NCBI GenBank assembly: GCA_033439295.1 | Contig: JAVTLE010000011.1 | Location: 1,612,082 to 1,676,081, forward strand | Origin: Deuterostichococcus epilithicus | Taxonomy: Eukaryota; Chlorophyta; Trebouxiophyceae; Prasiolales; Stichococcaceae | Direction of reading: 5' to 3' | Length of the DNA stretch: 64,000 nucleotides | Part shown: piece after piece, positions 13,026 through 24,580 of the stretch | How the letters are laid out: every line of letters starts with the position of its first letter | Position numbering within the stretch: position 1 is the first letter of the stretch | The notes under the pieces: generated by a model | What the model was told of the DNA's origin: nothing | The model's database searches: none | What the model saw: the letters and a program-made list of their open reading frames with translations, nothing else | Translations under genes and position numbers: made by a program

Positions 13026-13996
13026 CCGGACAATGATTGCTAAGCTGATGCGCTCCGCCCATTTCACAGCGAGCGTCATAGCACACGGCCGCATCACAAG
13101 CGCGCGGAGATCGAAAATGCATGTGAAACTTTCAGTTTTCAGATGAGTTGCAGGTGTATTGCGGCATATTGATTTGTGGGTGACGGTTCCTGATTTCATG
13201 GCCATCTCGAATTGTGCAAAACTCTGCTTCATGCTGAGGGCAGGGCTGTTCATTGCGCACGCATTTGAGATTTGGAGGTGTCAGGCTGAAGTCAGCTGAA
13301 GTCATGATTGACATTAGATTTCATTTGCGGTCTGTTTTTTCAAGTCTGCATCCGAGATGACGAGCGCAAATGAAACAGTTTGGGATACGAATATGTGTCT
13401 GCCCCGTCGCGGCGTGGCACCCATGCTTGCTTGCTGTCTTGCGGGCCGCACTGAAGTCCGGGTGCACTTCCATGCCAGCATTGCGATGTCCAAGCACCCG
13501 TCGTCATACTTCTCCACACACAGCAGGAGAAGCACTCCCGCGGGAAGTGGGTATTATCCCGGACACGTACGAGTATGTCGTACAGTCCGTCCCGTACGAT
13601 TGCCGGGGGATAGTGAAGAGTTGAGGGCGGCCCGTTGTGCAGGTGCACCACAGATAGGTGCTCACGATCCCAAACTGGCCGATCTGTACTGCAAACGGCA
13701 GAACGAAATTGGGGCGTCAAGTCAGCGCACTGCTGCAAGAGAGATTTGTGACACTCGTGTTTCCTTCACCACAGTGGCGTCAAAAGAACGCCTAGCTCCG
13801 TTCAAGTTGCCGCTGCTGCACCACGAGCCCATCAGGGTGCTGAAATTCGCGGCGATCTCGATGGTTTTGCCTATGCCAAGCAGCAACGGTCTGCAGGGAT
13901 CCAGTTGTGGCGTTTTGTGTCCAAGGGTGTGGGCTGCTGCACAGCTCCACAGTTTGCAACGTCGTTCGTAACCCCTCGACGTAATGTCTGGGCGGC
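13026..13996. other. Intergenic between paralogue B and fragment C
   Basis: Nearly 1 kb with no exon related to any neighbour. ORFs in it are short, lack family motifs and show no splice-consistent continuation. I see no RNA gene here. Confidence 0.5.
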
Positions 13997-14493
13997 ATGG
14001 CGGCGGGTCCGCTGGCCATGCTCCGCACATCTGCAAAGTTTGCCGCGGTGGCTGCATCGGGCGTTACAGGGTTTGGTGTCATGCTCTGGCTCAAGTGCGC
14101 ACGGAACCGCGCCGACGCCACGTCTGACGGGGTTAAAGGCAGTGCGGCGGCCAGCCACAGTTCATGCATTTCCGGCGCTGACTGATGACTGATCCAGTCG
14201 CTCTGGTGGACGCGGTGATGGCTGCCAGCACTTACAGCAGCGGCGGCAGAAGAAAGACGGCAGCGACCTGGCAGGGCATTCATGCAAGAGGTGCGGCATG
14301 TAGCTGCTTGCACATGCCGCACATAGCAAGCCTTTGTACCGGCAGCGTTTGTTCCTCCCCTGCTACCAATATCAGGGCAGGCTTGCGGAAGTGAGTCTCG
14401 CAATCTGTGGTGCAGGGCCAAAGCTTTGCGGGCCGGAAATGCGATGACGCACTCATTCCGCGGTGCCGGTTCACCGTCTGGTCGGCAGCATGA
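13997..14493 (+). pseudogene. Fragment C: internally deleted copy of the pseudokinase gene
   Basis: The N-terminal anchor exon (ATG at 13997; AAVAASGVTGFGVMLWL, close to the matching part of B) is followed at about 14162 by a copy of the penultimate exon of B (VHAFPALTD, then PVALVDAV, WQGI). All kinase and middle exons are missing. A seven-base direct repeat (ACTGATG) at about 14178-14190 shifts the frame inside the LTDPVAL segment. An extra C in WQGI shifts it again at about 14280. A last exon follows from 14416 (GQSFAGRKCDDALIPR), whose usual IVR-stop end is lost. The structure implies a large deletion with breakpoints near exon edges. Confidence 0.85.
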
Positions 14494-14951
14494 CCATGCT
14501 CTGCTGTTGCATCCATTGCAATTCAAATGGTGGTTATATATCAGTGGTAGCGAACGCTGGATGGGCTTGCCGTACTGGCTATACCTGATGTATCAGGCCG
14601 ACACACCTATGCCGCAAATTTATGGCAGTACGGCGCAAACTTTCTGGCTTGTCAAAGGTAGCATTAGATAAGATTTGAGTGGTCTTCGTGACACTCGTGT
14701 TGAGCAATCATAGCAGGTCCTGATTTTCAGCACTCTCACCTTGAAGGTTTGATGTGGGGGCCAGCAAATCCTGGTGCACAGTGCAAGCGCAATGCATGCC
14801 GCCAGAGCATACTTTGAAGCATGGTGTATTTGCAGCAGTGACTTCCCTGCCATCGCCTGTGTAAGCTCACACCTAGGTATAGGTGCACCAGGATTTACCG
14901 TAACAACATCCCAAGAAGGCCAGCCTACAGCTCAGCAGTGCCTAGTTCATT
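14494..14951. other. Intergenic 3' region, A+T-richer, with a spaced inverted repeat
   Basis: This lies between fragment C and the 3' end of ALG7. It contains a 12-bp inverted repeat (AATCCTGGTGCA near 14767 and its complement near 14883). The arms are about 105 bp apart, so a simple hairpin is doubtful. No coding evidence. Confidence 0.45.
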
Positions 14952-17622
14952 CTACTTCCAAATGCCCACCAGCGCATGTCTGAGTGTAAAGCCGGCCGCG
15001 CACGAGGCTGCCTGCAGCCACAGGATGCGGCGGCACAGCTGCTCCTCGGTGCAGGACCCGCCGAGCGAGAGCGTCAGGTTCACCAGGTTCCAGTTTGGTG
15101 TCGCGGTCAGTCTTCCGCTGGCTGGGTCGAAGGTTGGCAGCCGGTGCCGCGGGCAGGGCACGAACTTAAACAGCTGCGGTACCGAGTACACGAAATTGAA
15201 GATTTGCGGCAGCAGGAACAGCAGCAGCGTCTCCGAAAAGTGGCCCAGGATGCCCGCCACCGCTATCGTCATGCCCGCAAAGTAGGTGAACGTGTCACCC
15301 ACAAACACTTGTGACGGGTACCTGCGATGGACAACAGGCAAAGTCTTTTAGTCGAGAGTCAGCTATGGTCGGACGTGCATTACATCTGCATCCAGCATGC
15401 GGGGGGCTGCAGACCAAAAGGCGTTATGTCTGGCAGTCTTCTGGAAGGGCGGTCGGCAGTGCAGGCGCTCCTCAGCGCAAGGATCTCCAAGCAGGTGCGC
15501 CGCATCTGAGATGCTTGCAGCCGCGCACCAGTTGAAGTGCAGCAGCGCCAGCGAGGTGGTCGCCAGCGGCAGCATGAGGTATGCGGAAAACAGGTGGCCA
15601 TCGCGGGTGATGGCCTCCTTGCCGGCGTGGCCGGCCAGCTCCACCAGGTTGTGCAGCAGCACCGCGGCCGCAATGATGAACGTCTGCCCCACCTGCAGCG
15701 CAGTTGAATGTGGAGCTGATGTCGCTGCAAGGTGTGAGCGGGCTCTCATGTGGAGGCCGGCATGTGTCCCCAATGCTTGCTGATCGGCGCCGGCCGCCGA
15801 TCACCACCAAGAGTAGCACCACTGTGTGCAGGCTCCTCCTGCTGGAACACAGCAGGCATTCGGGGCTTGCGAATTGATGGCCAGATATTGCAGACAGTGT
15901 GCTCGTGCAAACTCGTGATCGCTCCACACAGGACCAGTGTCAAATTTCCGCTCTCATGCTGCCCTGACGCCTGCATATGGACACATCCACACGAGGAGCG
16001 CTGCACCAATGGCTGCGGCGTGCCCACCTCAAGCCCGTTCACGCCAGCCAGGATGTTGATGGCGTTGGTGGCAAACACCGTGAGCGCCACCATGTACAGC
16101 TTGTAGAGCGGGCCCAGCTCCAGGTATGGCGGCACCCACTCCGCCAGCGCCTGCAACGGTTTGAAGCAGTACTGCTTGAGGTATGATACTTGAGGTACGA
16201 AGTGGGAGAAAAAGACGACTGGATGTACAGCGGGCCCAGCTACAGGTTCGGGTGGCACCCAGGCCGCCAGCGCCTGCAATGATGGTCAAGAAGTCAGCAA
16301 GGAGCCAGCCAGCAATGTCAGCCAGCCGTTCATCCTTGTAGCAGAATCTGAATGGAAGCGTGGGAAAGTGGATGGGGGTTGGTGCAAGCGGCGCCTAGGG
16401 AGAGCTCTCACTGCACATGAGGCAGCAAAGGCCTGCACTTGCTGATTCTGTTTCCAGAGCCCCTGAAAGACTCGCAAGACTGCCCGCTGCGCTGCTTGCT
16501 GCCGCACCAGCAGAGTCACAGCTTCTGCAAGGATTCCTGCTGAGTTATGCAATCACTTCAATGCTGGCTGTGGTGCCACTGGCACTGTGTCGTAGCCGCA
16601 CTTGCATACCTGCACCGGCTTTGGCAGGCTGATGGCAGTGGCGCCCGAGTACGCAATCAGCAGCGGCAGCGAAGCTAGCGCCGGCAGCAGCAACTTCACG
16701 CGCCATGGGATGTCCAGTACATCGTCCGCAAAGCCTGCAGCGGGCACCAGGCAGGCAGTGATCAGGGTCTTCTGCGAAATCCCACTGTGCATGCCGCACT
16801 GGCGCTGGGGTTGCACGAGGGCTTTGCCGAAAGTCGGCGTCTGCGCCACACATGACAACGCTGCACCCTGCTTGGGTCGGCACGACGATTCTGCGGCACT
16901 TGACTCTCATGATGCCGCTCACCAAGGAACAGCATGAAGCAAATGGTCGCAAGTGCAGCATTGTAGTCCACCATCCATGCGTCGGCGGCGGCAGCAGTCA
17001 CCGGCGGCGGCGGCTGCCCGCCACCCAGCGCGTGCTGCACCGCCGCTGGCAGGTCGAAGTGGTGCAGCTGCTGGAAGAGCACGATGCACACGAGGAAAAC
17101 GACGCCCGGCGCCAGCCCCAGCGCCTCAGGAATCTGTAAGCGTGGTCACCATTGAGCAGTGTCACAGGGGACACTAGGAGGGGACCCAGTCCGTGGTCCT
17201 GTGCTCGCATGTCGGGGAATGTGCACTGTTGAGTGGCACTTACAGGCAGCTGCGCCAGGCATGCGGCACGGTTCAGGGAACGGTCAACCGTCCGCACCTT
17301 TTTCTCCCCAGCCTCCGTCCCCTTCTTGTTGATGTCCAAACCTGCATACCGAGAAGCAGTTGCCTCACGCGTGTCCCTTCCCTTGTCAGGGGGAGGGCAG
17401 ATCACTCAGATCGCAACACTTGCCAAAGAGTCCTCGCCGCAGCGTCAGCCTTTGCACGGTCGGGATGAGCCTGAAGGTCGCCCAGAACCCAAAGGCACTG
17501 ACAGTAGCGCTGGCTGCGATCGAGAAGCGCGTCTGCCAGTCTGCCAGTTGTGCGAAAGCATACAGGTTTGGCAGAAAACCCAGCAGCGACAGCGTAACAA
17601 GGCTGCGCTGTCTGCCGACCAT
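14952..17622 (-). CDS. ALG7: UDP-GlcNAc:dolichyl-phosphate GlcNAc-1-phosphotransferase
   Basis: Seven exons (transcript order): 17424-17622, 17298-17341, 16923-17133, 16610-16734, 16028-16150, 15529-15692, 14952-15321. They give exactly 411 aa, the usual size of eukaryotic DPAGT1/ALG7. This ER multi-pass enzyme makes dolichyl-PP-GlcNAc, the first step of N-glycan precursor synthesis and the target of tunicamycin. Family signatures in order: [23 protein letters not shown] (catalytic Asp pair), [26 protein letters not shown] and [10 protein letters not shown]. The start is the first in-frame Met before the first hydrophobic helix. Intron 1 has a GC donor (GCAAGT), which is required to keep LFG-LDIN in frame. 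The intron before the 16150 exon holds a degenerate copy of that exon's start. Confidence 0.95.
16222..16273 (-). repeat. Degenerate copy of the ALG7 exon-5 start inside the preceding intron
   Basis: Read on the minus strand, TTGCAG followed by GCGCTGGCGGCCTGGGTGCC mirrors the true acceptor and first ~50 nt of the exon starting at 16150. Similarity continues to GCTGGGCCCGCT and then ends. The copy cannot replace the real exon because the TNAINILAG region is missing. Confidence 0.75.
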
Positions 17623-17895
17623 GCTAGCAAGCCAATGTGGGGCACTTCCGCAGATGTCAACGCTGCCAATTTGGTTAGTGCGTTGCTTCCGGAAGCTGAA
17701 TCGTAAGCAGATGACCTTACGATGGCCAAAAATCCTCGTGGGCTGCAGACACGCAGAGCAGACTCGGTTGCAACCGCTGCAGGTCACCAATTCGCAAAAA
17801 CGGTGCGCCAACGGCGTTCCTCGGGTCCGGAAAACATCCTGGGGTCGTCGACAAACTCCGACACACTGTCTAGAGTGCCGTGTCCCACCAAGCCA

Positions 17896-20433
17896 TCACT
17901 CGTCATCTTCCTCGTCCTCTAGCTCGTATTCCAGGTTGACGAGCTGCCCGCTGAGGACCACGTACGCCACGACTGCGGCGCCCGCCGCCGCCAGCCACAT
18001 CTGCCCGCTCTGCTTCAGCTTCCGCTCCGATGCCGTCTCCTTCCTGCAGTCCGAAAATGATCGCTCAGCAACGAAACATGCGTCAGCATGTGCAGCATCC
18101 CAAATTGCCTTCTTGCTTGCCCTGGCAAGCGTCCCACGTCCCATGTACCTCAGACACTGTGCTTGCAGCCGTCGAGGCGGTTCCAGCACAGCCACTGACA
18201 ACAGAACATGCAGCATCATGCACCACACCTCTCAGCCTCCGGCTCTGCTGGACGCTCCCAGCCGCCGCGTGCCCGCGGTGGCCGCCGCGGCACCGTTGTC
18301 TCTGTGGCTTGCGCCACCGACTCGACGTACTTCACCAGGATGGGGTGCATCTCAAACTGCAAGGGACGATCTCACTGGCGATCAAGTGACGGCCACCAGC
18401 CTCCAGAACACGCGAGCACCAAGCCCCCCACCCTGCTGTGAACACACCGCCCTGGCTGCGCTGCATGTCCACGTCATGCGGAGTGCCTCCTCAGACCGTG
18501 CGCAATCCAGCCAGCTCTGCAGGAGAGCCCTGTCGACGTCAGCAGCTGAAAACCTCCACAGTCGAGGCCCACCTGGCGGCGCAGCTCTGGTGCGGCGACA
18601 GGCGAGCGGTAGTGGTACAGCAGGTGCGGGTACAGCACTGCGTCGAAGCTGCTGGGGTGCTCGCCGAAGAAGAACTTGACATTGCCGCCGCTGCGGGCCA
18701 CACAAGCTGCGCTCAAGGTGCTGAACCGGCGCTTGCCGCCATCAGCCTGGACATGTGAGTCTTTGCTGCCCCCGACTTGAATTGCAGAAGGTGAAGTCGT
18801 GACGATCCACACACACAGAACGCGGAGCAAGGGTTCATGTGCTGACAGTGCATGATTCCGTGCGGTGACCCTGCACACCTGTTGTGCTCCTGGAGCTGCT
18901 TTGCCAGGTCTGCGTACGCCTGTGCTGCATTGTCGTAGATCTGCACAGCAGGTGCACCAATCTGTAAAGGCACAAAGTTCAGTTTGCAGGCATGTGGTGG
19001 AGCTGCTTCAGCTCATTTCGGAACCCGCCCCACCTGCTTGGCCGAGTGGGCCTTGAACTGCAGTGCCGCTGCCGTGCGCGTACGCCATGGCACCCAGTGA
19101 TTCATTGGGAATGGCAGCGCCTCGCCATACGCCGCCTGCCCGTGCAGCAGGAGGCAACACCTCATGTGGTGGGCTGTACAGCAATCGGGAGCAAGAGCAC
19201 CAGCAGACACGGCAAACTGGCGGAGTCACTGTAGGGTCGGTCGGCGGGCTGCATGTGCCGAAAGCCGGCGAATGCATCGAGCAGCGGCACCTCCCGCAAT
19301 CGCGGTCCACAGACGGCAGGCTGCAGTCATGCCGCAGCGACTTGGCTCACCTTTCTTCATAACGAAAGCCCTTTGCAATGATAGACTCAGTAACCTCTAG
19401 GCTCAGTAATAGACTCACCTTGGTGTGGCTGGCATAGGCGGTGTCCTCCAGCCAGGTGGTGTACAACGTGGCCGCCTCGATATGACGGTCCACCAGCGAC
19501 GTCAGCGCCAGTACCTGTAAAGTAAGGGTCGAGCGTTTCAGATGGTGTAACTGATGTTGAAAAGCGGGCGCAGCGGCTCCGGGTGAGTGACGTCAGCGCC
19601 AGCACCTGTGAGAAGGGCTTTTGCCGCTGTTCATCAGGCAGCCGCAGTGCCTGAACCATTCAGCGCACAGGCTCTCGAGCAAGCGACCAGGGGCACTGGC
19701 AACAGCAGTTGTACCACGCAGCATTGGCTGCCGCCCCAGGCCCCAGGCGCCGACCATCCCCTCTTGCCCTCGTGCACACATCAGTGTAGGACCCAGGTTC
19801 TGGCACAGGTGCACGAGCCGGAGCAGTAGCGTTTGCCACGCTCGAAAGCTCGTTCAGCAGGCGTGCCGCAGTTGGTGTCTGTCCTTGTGGCCAGGATGGT
19901 CCAGGATGCCGACGATGCTGAGCTTGATGAATCTGCATGCTGAACCCACTGCCCGGTTGGTCTCCGACAGGGGCCTAACCTGAGTCTACAACAAAGGGGT
20001 TTCCTGCGCCCACCTCCGCCCGGCTGGTTTCGGACAAATCCCGGTCCAGGTCTCGAACGCGGTCCTTGAGGTACCGCAGCAGCAGGCGCGCAGCCTCGAA
20101 CTCGCTCTCTGGCGCGCCGGCATCGCCATTGACGCCCGGCAGCTGCGTGCCGTGCTCCAGTGCCGGCAGCTGCTCTGCAGGCGGAGTGCAGGTGCTTCCT
20201 CATCTGGTGCACTGACAGAGATCGTGAGTTGCCGCATCAAGGGTCGCCGATCGGTGATGGATGCCACGCGACAGGCACCATCCTTAGATCTCCCTTTGGA
20301 CTGGCGCACACTCCCAAAGGTTCCCGCTGCAGCGTTAACAAGCTACAGGCTGCAGAGCCGCACCTGTGGGCGACTGTGCAGCATAGACCAGCTCCTCAGT
20401 CGAGTGCTCCATGCCTGCCAGCTGCAGATACGC
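17896..20433 (-). CDS. MTX: Metaxin, mitochondrial outer membrane import protein (N-terminus unresolved)
   Basis: Eight exons: 20364-20433, 20014-20174, 19419-19514, 19034-19135, 18879-18961, 18573-18720, 18294-18356, 17896-18039, 288 aa plus stop in consistent phase. Metaxins are GST-like proteins of the outer membrane SAM/TOB assembly. The GST-N part is partly visible (AYLQLAGMEHSTEELVY, then LPALEHG and YLKDRVRDLDRDLS). The GST-C part has LALTSLVDRHIEAATLYTTW, LPFPMNHW and the hallmark FFFGEHPSSFDAVLYPHLLY. A single C-terminal hydrophobic helix (WLAAAGAAVVAYVVL) and an acidic tail match the tail anchor of plant metaxins. The first exon, with about 20-30 residues, must lie between 20450 and 20950. 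I cannot place it. The last acceptor (CAG or the AAG three bases on) is uncertain. Confidence 0.85.
19584..19606 (-). repeat. Degenerate copy of a metaxin exon start in its upstream intron
   Basis: On the minus strand CACAG then GTGCTGGCGCTGACGTCACT copies the acceptor and first ~20 nt of the exon starting at 19514 (GTACTGGCGCTGACGTCGCT). It lies 92 bp upstream of the real site. Confidence 0.7.
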
Positions 20434-21017
20434 CTGCAAGCACACCATTTTATCGTTCTGGTAATTGATTCTTCGGATCTCAGAACAGGGCAAGCCGGGT
20501 AGATGGGCCATGCACATGCCCCAGAGTCGGCGCCGCATCTGCACAAGTCAGACCTGAACTTGGGTGTCCGCCGGCGACAGGGACGGCAAGCCCCAGATGC
20601 TGCGTCTCTGGTACAGCGTGACTGTCGACATAACGTAGGCCTACTGATATTGTCTGTGAGTTGCGCTGAGATCAGAGTTTTCTACGTTGTGCGGACAACT
20701 CCGCGAAAGCGGATCGAAGGTGTCCACGTAAGTAATGTCGTTCACGGACCACGCAAAGCACGATTCGTGCGGCCAGAAGAGGCTGTCTGTGCCTATTTTG
20801 CGAGCTAGCGGGACTTCCTGATCGACACACCTGCGAAGCCGAGTCCCCTGCTTGTGCCCTGCGCCCAGACACTCAGGCAGCACACACATCGCGCTGTGTC
20901 CGACCTCGATCGACCGAGGTTGATTCTTAGGTACAGCCTACCTTAGTGCTGCAGCGCGTGGGCACCTAAAGTATTGCTGGTTGGCCTAGCAGCGTGCCAT
21001 CAGTCGCAGCTGCAGGC
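20434..21017. other. Divergent region between metaxin and the SR-type gene
   Basis: It should hold the unplaced metaxin first exon on the minus strand and the two opposing promoters. A minus-strand segment near 20730-20790 has a readable frame (LFWPHESC) but I cannot join it to metaxin with confidence. Confidence 0.45.
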
Positions 21018-23681
21018 ATGTCCGCGTCTCCGCCGCCGAACGGGCGAGATGCATCGGCTGAACGCCGATCTGTGAGCAGGTGAACACCCAAAGCTGACAT
21101 GCACATGCCAGCCAATGCAGTTTGCCTGGCAGTCGCGCCGATGCCGCGCCCACTATGCCACCAAGTGGCGTGCAAGGAAGGTGTAATCTCTGTAGGATCC
21201 CTTCACAATATTTGGCGCTTTGATTTACCAAGTCAGACGCGAGGCACTCTTGGCAGTCTGATCATGGACACGCATCACTGCACTCTCGCAGAGGCCGCTC
21301 GGCGTCGCCACAGCCGCGGTCGTCGTCGCCTGCCGACCGCTCGCCGGTGCCGCGCTCCCGTTCGCAGTCGCCGCGGCGGCGGTCGCCCTCCCGCTCGCCT
21401 GTGCGTCGCCGCAGATCCAGCACGCCACCTAGGTGCGTGCGGCAGACGGCTATTCGTAGTGCACTGCAGTTGGGGCCTATCAAACCGATGAATCATGCCC
21501 GGGAGCAGTCGCTCCACATGTGCTGTGCGAGAGGAGGGCTGCAAAGAATGACAAGGCCGAGCATTTGAATTGGTCCACTACACAAGCAATTGCGAAGGCA
21601 TGGACACTGCTGGGATCAAGTGATGCGATTGAGAACATGGCCGTGGGGGCAGAAACCAAATGCGTTACTTATCCTACGCTCGCTCCAGGTACGTGGCAAT
21701 CAGGTCTGTTGCCGCGAGCATTATACTGGTGCTCAGCGCATTTTAATCTACAGAAACTCCTCGATGACCCTTTCCCCGGCACGAGCAACGACAAGAGCTG
21801 CCTCGCCTGTGACTGAGGCGCAGCATAAAACCTGGTCTTGCTTACCGGCAGCTGGGGTCAGCAAACGCATCAATACAATCTTGTAAGTATGTTGGCATTC
21901 ATCCTCGATGTAGGTACCGCCGCCGCTCCAGCAGCCCACTCAGGTGAGCGTGAGGGGGGCACCTGGATTTGCACCCTTTGTCTCCCTGGCTTTCTGCACC
22001 AAGAGGGACGCTGGAGGGGGCAAGCAGCAGGACTCAGCTGACGGCGAAGCACAACCCTGGTATTCCTTACAGGCAGTTGGGGGTCTACAAACGCACAATG
22101 TAATACTGTAAGCATGTGGTTATCCATCCTCGGTGTAGGTACCGCCGCCGTTCCAGCACCCCACCAAGGTGGGTGGGGGGAGGGGCACCTGGATCTGCAC
22201 CCTTTGGTTTCCCTTTTTGCACAAAGAGGGACGCGAGAGAGGGCAAGCAGCAGGACTCAGCTCACGGTTAGACCCCAGCAGCTGTGACTGTGGGTCTGTC
22301 AGCACATCGTGGTCTGACCATGGCGCCACACACCCTCCTTGCAGGTACCGTCGTCGCTCCAGCACACCACCAAGGTTGCTATTGATCCGTTTAATCTAGG
22401 CTCCTGATCTGTTCAAATTAAGCTTCTGTGATGTACGAGTAGCAAGTTGGCAAAATCACAATGGCAACGCCATATGCAGCTCTTTCTCATCGTGACAGCT
22501 GATGGCTGACCCCGCGCACCTTCTGCTTGCGCAGGCGCCGCCGAAGATCCAGCACCCCACCGAGGTTTGTCGCCGGCATGTTCCTCGAGAGTTCGACTGG
22601 CCATGTGCAGGCATCTGTTTTGTGGGAGTAGGTGTAGGGATGGACGCGTGTCCACCACCGAATAGGCCAGATTGTGGTCCACCTTGACCTGCGAGCATGG
22701 CAGGCGCACGCTGCTGCAGCCTGTCTGTGACCATGTACACCCCGTCGCCTCATGCTACTGTTGCATCCAATCACAGGCGCCGCCGGTCGCCCAGCCGCGA
22801 GCGGTACCGCTCACGCTCCCGCGACCGCGAGTACCGCCGCCGCAGCCGCTCCCGGGACCGCGGCGGGGATCGTGGCGGTTACGGCGGCGGTGGCTACGGT
22901 GGAGGCGGCGGCGGCTATGGGCGCCGCTCGCCGCCGCCGCCGCGCTATGGTGGCGGCTTCGACTCGCGCGGCCGCTCGCCGCCGCGCGGCATGGGGCGCC
23001 GCGCAACGCCGCCCGCCACTGGCCTGCACATGTTTGTCGCTGGCCTCAACTTCATCTGCACCGAGAAGGTGGGTTCGGCTGCTGCAAAACAGCTTAGAAC
23101 AGCTTGTCGGTGACCGAGGCAACTGAAGAATCGTACTCCCTTCACACACTTGATTGGATGCGCGCAAGCAACACGTGCAAAGCAAGCGACACGTTCAGCC
23201 ACAGATTTGCAAGATAGTCAGTGTTAAGCCCTGTTCGCCTGAGAGGTATGTGGCCGCCGCAGGAGCTGGAGCACAAGTTTGAAAAGTACGGCCGCGTGAT
23301 GGAGGCGCGTGTCGTGCGCAACCCGCAGACCGGCGAGTCGCGCGGGTTTGGCTTCGTGGCCATGGACCACGACGACGAGGTCGACGACGTGAGTGTGCCA
23401 GCTGCACCAGCGGGCTTGCATGGCAGCCCTGCTCCTCGACCGCGGAATCTTGACGCTGTGGCAGCTGCGACCCCCGGTTGCGCAGCATGTTTGCCGCCGC
23501 CGCTGCTGCTGCACGCTGCCCCAGATGGATGCTCCCACCCTGCTGCTCGATGCCGCCGATCCCCCATGTGCCTCCGCACCTGTGCTCCTTGATCTCTGCT
23601 CTGCAGGCGGTCAAGGACCTGAATGGCGCGGAGTGGAATGGACGCCGCCTGCTGGTGGAGCGCGCACGCCACGTCCGCTGA
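21018..23681 (+). CDS. SR45a/Tra2-like RS-domain and RRM splicing regulator
   Basis: Nine exons: 21018-21079, 21292-21432, 21914-21943, 22139-22168, 22345-22374, 22535-22564, 22777-23068, 23263-23388, 23607-23681. They total 271 aa in perfect phase. An N-terminal RS domain (Ser-Pro-Arg rich, ~1-140) is followed by a Gly/Tyr/Arg-rich stretch and one C-terminal RRM with RNP2 MFVAGL and RNP1 RGFGFVAM, ending in VERARHVR. Proteins of this type bind pre-mRNA and promote splice-site choice in nuclear speckles. Four consecutive 30-nt exons each encode an RS decapeptide (YRRRSSTPPR or close variants). All are phase 2 on both sides, so any can be skipped or included without a frameshift. This looks suited to tuning RS-domain length by splicing, although no transcript evidence is available here. 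Confidence 0.92.
21914..22564 (+). repeat. Array of four duplicated 30-nt RS microexons with related introns
   Basis: Exons 21914-21943, 22139-22168, 22345-22374 and 22535-22564 are near-identical. The introns between the first three are also related: each contains GCACCTGGAT, a CACCCTTTG motif and GGGCAAGCAGCAGGACTCAG. The duplicated unit therefore spans exon plus intron, about 200-225 bp. The end of exon 2 (to 21432) has the same RS motif and is probably the founder. Confidence 0.9.
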
Positions 23682-24580
23682 TTGCCTGACGAGTGACCGG
23701 GCCCGGCTGACGAGGACTGGCTCACCTCGGGACCGTGCAGAACACCAGGACCGTGCAGAATGCAGCCGTAGCCACGTTCCCATCCGGAAAGCCACCAGGT
23801 GACGGTCAACAGTGGCGCCTGCACGCCCTTTAGGCTGGCGGTATAGTGCGTAGCAAGATGGAAGTTGCTGAGGAGGGCTGCAAATGACGATCAACGACAT
23901 GCCCGCTTGCGCCGCCAGTGTGGGCACATGTTGCTGTACCCACGGAATGGCATGTTATAGGAGTTAAGCTGCCTTCATGTCATGCACGAAACAGGCTCTT
24001 GTTCCCTCGACATCCGTGGCCCCGCTGACCCCAGCTTCGTGCGAGTCCTGCGGCGAGTCCTGTGCCTCGCCGACCAATCCAGTCCTGTGCCTCTCCCTCA
24101 TCAGCCGCCAAGACCTGTGGTCACTCGTCATCCGGCCGACCCCAAGTCGGACAGTTTGACGCCCAGCGCCGCAGGGAAAGAATCCGCTCCCCGCTGTCCC
24201 CAGCCGGATGCGCATTACACCCGTGCGGGTTGCACACACCAACGAACCACAGGCTTTGCGGTTTTCTTTAGGCTTGTGGCTTGGACTAAGGCGCAGACAG
24301 TTGTGCGTTCAGGTAAGTAGCTGGGCACATGGCCACATGGGGATCACAGCAGGCATGCGTCGAATGCCGCTGCCATGGCATTCATCTCGTCGTCTGTCAC
24401 GCAGGAAGAGGTTGCCTTCGACGTCTACTTGAGCCAAAATCACGTCGCCTGCAAACAACTGACGTGCACCAAGGCACTGAGATTGGTGCCCGCCAAGCAT
24501 GCGTGCTGCGGCCATTGGACCGACGGCAGGCGATTCACCCGCACCATTTGACAATTTGGGATCAGCAACAACCGCCTACG
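23682..24580. other. Intergenic between the SR-type gene and SURF2
   Basis: Contains the 3' UTR of the SR-type gene and the SURF2 promoter. There is a short direct repeat (GGACCGTGCAGAA, twice near 23730-23760). No exon or RNA gene is recognised. Confidence 0.5.

Noticed and set aside
14767-14894. Inverted repeat as a possible miniature transposon
   Set aside because: Arms are only 12 bp, no target-site duplication is visible, and no second copy was seen in the window.
17360-18679. Open frame of 439 codons on the plus strand
   Set aside because: It lies antisense to the 5' exon of ALG7 and the 3' exons of metaxin, both with clear homology. No motif is present in the plus frame.
21880-22570. 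Regularly spaced short repeats resembling a CRISPR array
   Set aside because: The 30-nt units are protein-coding RS exons with splice sites, the spacers are themselves related, and the setting is a eukaryotic nuclear gene.
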